A stretch of 34,241 bases of DNA, from positions 373,789 to 408,029 of the forward strand of contig WELB01000071.1 of the NCBI GenBank assembly GCA_009602725.1, given 5' to 3'. The DNA comes from Spirogloea muscicola. Its lineage: Eukaryota > Streptophyta > Zygnematophyceae > Spirogloeales > Spirogloeaceae. The first letter of the stretch is position 1. The number at the start of each line of letters is the position of its first letter. The notes below the pieces were generated by a model. It made no database searches. It was given only the letters and a program-made list of their open reading frames with translations, and was not told the DNA's origin. Below are positions 32,107 through 34,241 of this stretch, one piece after another. The translations under genes and the position numbers were made by a program.

Positions 32107-34209
32107 TTAGGGATCTCGGCAGAACGATATGCCCTCCTGGGGGGCTTTCGCTTTCTTGACATCAGCAATAACTGCTTGGCGAATCAAAGCAACATCAGCA
32201 CTTCCCACGACCACATTGTAGCCCTTATCAAACATCTCAGCTGGAGTTCTGCAATCACATCAAGCATACCAAATAGGAGTGAGAAGGTGCATGCAATTGC
32301 AGCTACAGATGCTTGTAGCAAGAAGGACATATAGTAAGCAAAGCTTTCAAATTTGTTCCTTGTCATTTACGTGGACTTGGAACAACGAGGCTGAGTGATA
32401 TGCACATGCAAAGGGGGAGAACTTGCAGAAGGTGCACCACATGAATGTCCACTATCACTTGCACTAGTGCTGCACATAGAAAAAGCTCACTGACACAACA
32501 CTATTTCGCACTTTGGAAGGGTCAGTCAATAACCTGCCAGGTGGCACGAAACCTCCTAAGAGCTTCTTGCTGCCGAGAATTGCAGCCTCAGTCTGCTGGA
32601 TCAGTGCCATGACGGCACTGTGGCCAGGCTCTGTCAACCTCCCAATGCTGGCGGCAAAAGGGTAATGAGATTCACTTAGTAGATGAGCTTAATCAGCTTA
32701 AGTGCCTCGACCCCCGCAAGTACCAAGCAGAAGTACAGGAACTAGCATATTGTTCAGCTTGATGTGCAGTCCTCGTTTACTGGACTAATTGCTTCATGGA
32801 GTTTAGAAATTATGATTGCACGTCAGGCTTCATGTCCTAACAACACACTGTTGCCCAGCAACTTGCTGTTTCATTGCTGCGAGCAATCAACGTGGACATG
32901 GAGAGATAGAACGGGCTTTGCTGGCAATGCCAGGAGTCAGGACATGTAGGCTACATGCGACCACCTCACCTGGCGGCCAGATCCATGGGTCCAACAAAGA
33001 GGCAATCAATGCCGTCCACTGCTGCTATGTCAGCTATGCGGCTCACTGCGGACGTAGACTCCACCTGCTCACTGAGCCTCCTCAATTCAGGGACCTTAGA
33101 GATTGGAGGCATGCTTGAGAATCTGGTAACTTTTCAAAGCCAGGTCAAAACGTAAGCGAGCGCTCAAGGCACAGATTAAGATCACAACCTGTGCCATGAT
33201 GAGTAGGTCATCCTCGCACGTTGCCAGGTACTCCTCATTGAAGCCGTACTGGAGAAGGTTGCCAGACAAGGCGTAGAGCAGCTTCACGTACACTGAACAT
33301 GAACAACGAGAGTCTAGAACGAGAGTCTACAAGTGATGAGCGTCTTAGACCACTAACAAGGACAGGGAGAGCCAGGCAAGCTCACAAGCAGTGTCTTACC
33401 TGTGATGCACGAATAATCGGATAGGCACAGCCTCGCACGCCGCGGGGAGGATACCTGCAGCCGGCCACGACGGCTCGCGCCTCCTCGACACTGTTCACCA
33501 TGGGGACCATCACCTGAGGGACGACAGACGTCGACGTGGGAGCTCACTAATCAGAGGGCTTGGTAAGTGAGGCAAGTGCTCTCTGAAGAGTTGCATCAGC
33601 CTCTCCACACCAGACCTCGTCAATAAAGGGAGAAGATTAAGCCCTCCAGCAAGAATTGTTGGGAAGCCTCTAAATACCACCAATGCGCAGGGGTTTGCCA
33701 ATGTAAGGAGGACCCGCAGAGTCGCACGGGGATGCTAGGAGCGTAGGATGGTGCCCATCTCGCAGCAAGCGCACAGAGCGTGGAGAGGGGCAAGGAGGAA
33801 GGCCGCACCCCGGCAGGCCCGATGTCCAGCGCCTTCTTGAGGTTCACGGCGCTGCCCTCGGGGACCCTGACGACCGCGGCGGCGCCCGTCCCTGCCAAGG
33901 CCTGCCGCAGCGGCATTGGGCCGTCGTGCCGACACAGGCTTGCCGTTGTACTTGGCCACACTAAGGCCCTCGGTATCACTCACAACCCACTCGTCTTCCA
34001 CGGCTGTGCAGCCCAACCTGCAGGAGCTGCAGGGCGGCCATGGTGCCGCCGGGCCCGTGCTCCGAGTCCACGACGACGAGGTCGTAGCCGGCGAGGCCCA
34101 GGAGCTCCGCCACGACGGGCGACGCGGTGTTGAGGAACACGCCGTAGGCCTTGCGCCCCGCCAGCAGCCGCCGCTTCAGCGACAGCGGCGCCGGCGCGGC
34201 GGATGCCAT
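32107..34209 (-). CDS. HpcH/HpaI-family aldolase
   Basis: A complete seven-exon gene of 269 residues: 34209-34018, 33901-33809, 33513-33400, 33248-33189, 33064-32970, 32647-32534, 32248-32107. All introns are GT-AG and the frame closes. The family comprises metal-dependent class II aldolases that cleave 2-keto-3-deoxy sugar acids or 4-hydroxy-2-oxo acids to pyruvate and an aldehyde. Visible motifs: VVVDSEHGP (His51, catalytic pair region), VVRVPE (Arg76, pyruvate binding), RYPPRGVRG, AQVES (Glu155) and GPMDLAAR (Asp181), with Glu155 and Asp181 in the metal-ligand positions. The C-terminal part, GYNVVVGSADVALIR, matches plant members. The true substrate is not known. There is no clear targeting peptide. 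The start lies 32 bases from the window end, so the promoter is not visible. Confidence 0.93.
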
Positions 34210-34241
34210 CCTGGCCGCCGCTGCCGCCGCCGCGCCGCGGC

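Overview
This is nuclear DNA from a eukaryote, most likely a green alga or another member of the green plant lineage. Six genes can be followed from start codon to stop codon through 53 introns, all GT-AG. Most introns are about 80-350 bases, and every junction keeps the reading frame. Three gene types are of the plant kind: a RAD5 helicase with the plant-style N-terminus, an eIF4G-type MA3 domain, and a plant-type HpcH/HpaI aldolase. Telomere-like DNA here has the TTTAGGG form common in plants and many green algae. The species cannot be named from the sequence alone.

Layout. 1-826: two copies of a dispersed repeat, then GC-rich DNA. 827-1598 (+): a possible small single-pass membrane protein. 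1934-8265 (-): a complete 19-exon RAD5/HLTF-type helicase and ubiquitin ligase. 8266-11162: no gene; a repeat-rich stretch with a 466-base inverted-repeat transposon (9119-9584) carrying telomere-like DNA. 11163-11709 (-): a COX23-type twin CX9C protein in three exons. About 12345-16165 (+): a tandem duplication of the 3' part of an eIF4G-like gene. The first copy has a frameshift and a stop; the second lacks the last exons. 17767-21645 (+): a 12-exon TRM1 tRNA methyltransferase. 22193-25258 and 27482-30836 (+): two tandem nine-exon FAD monooxygenases of the kynurenine 3-monooxygenase type. 32107-34209 (-): a seven-exon HpcH/HpaI-family aldolase whose promoter lies beyond the window.

The genes do not form an operon or an obvious pathway. 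They are unrelated housekeeping genes (DNA damage tolerance, mitochondrial copper-enzyme assembly, tRNA modification, translation) plus a small monooxygenase family made by local duplication. The notable structure is in the mobile and duplicated DNA: a nested transposon insertion whose empty site can be inferred, telomere-like hairpin DNA inside it, and a tandem duplication whose two copies have decayed in different places. I found no CRISPR array, rRNA, convincing tRNA or new defence-like system.
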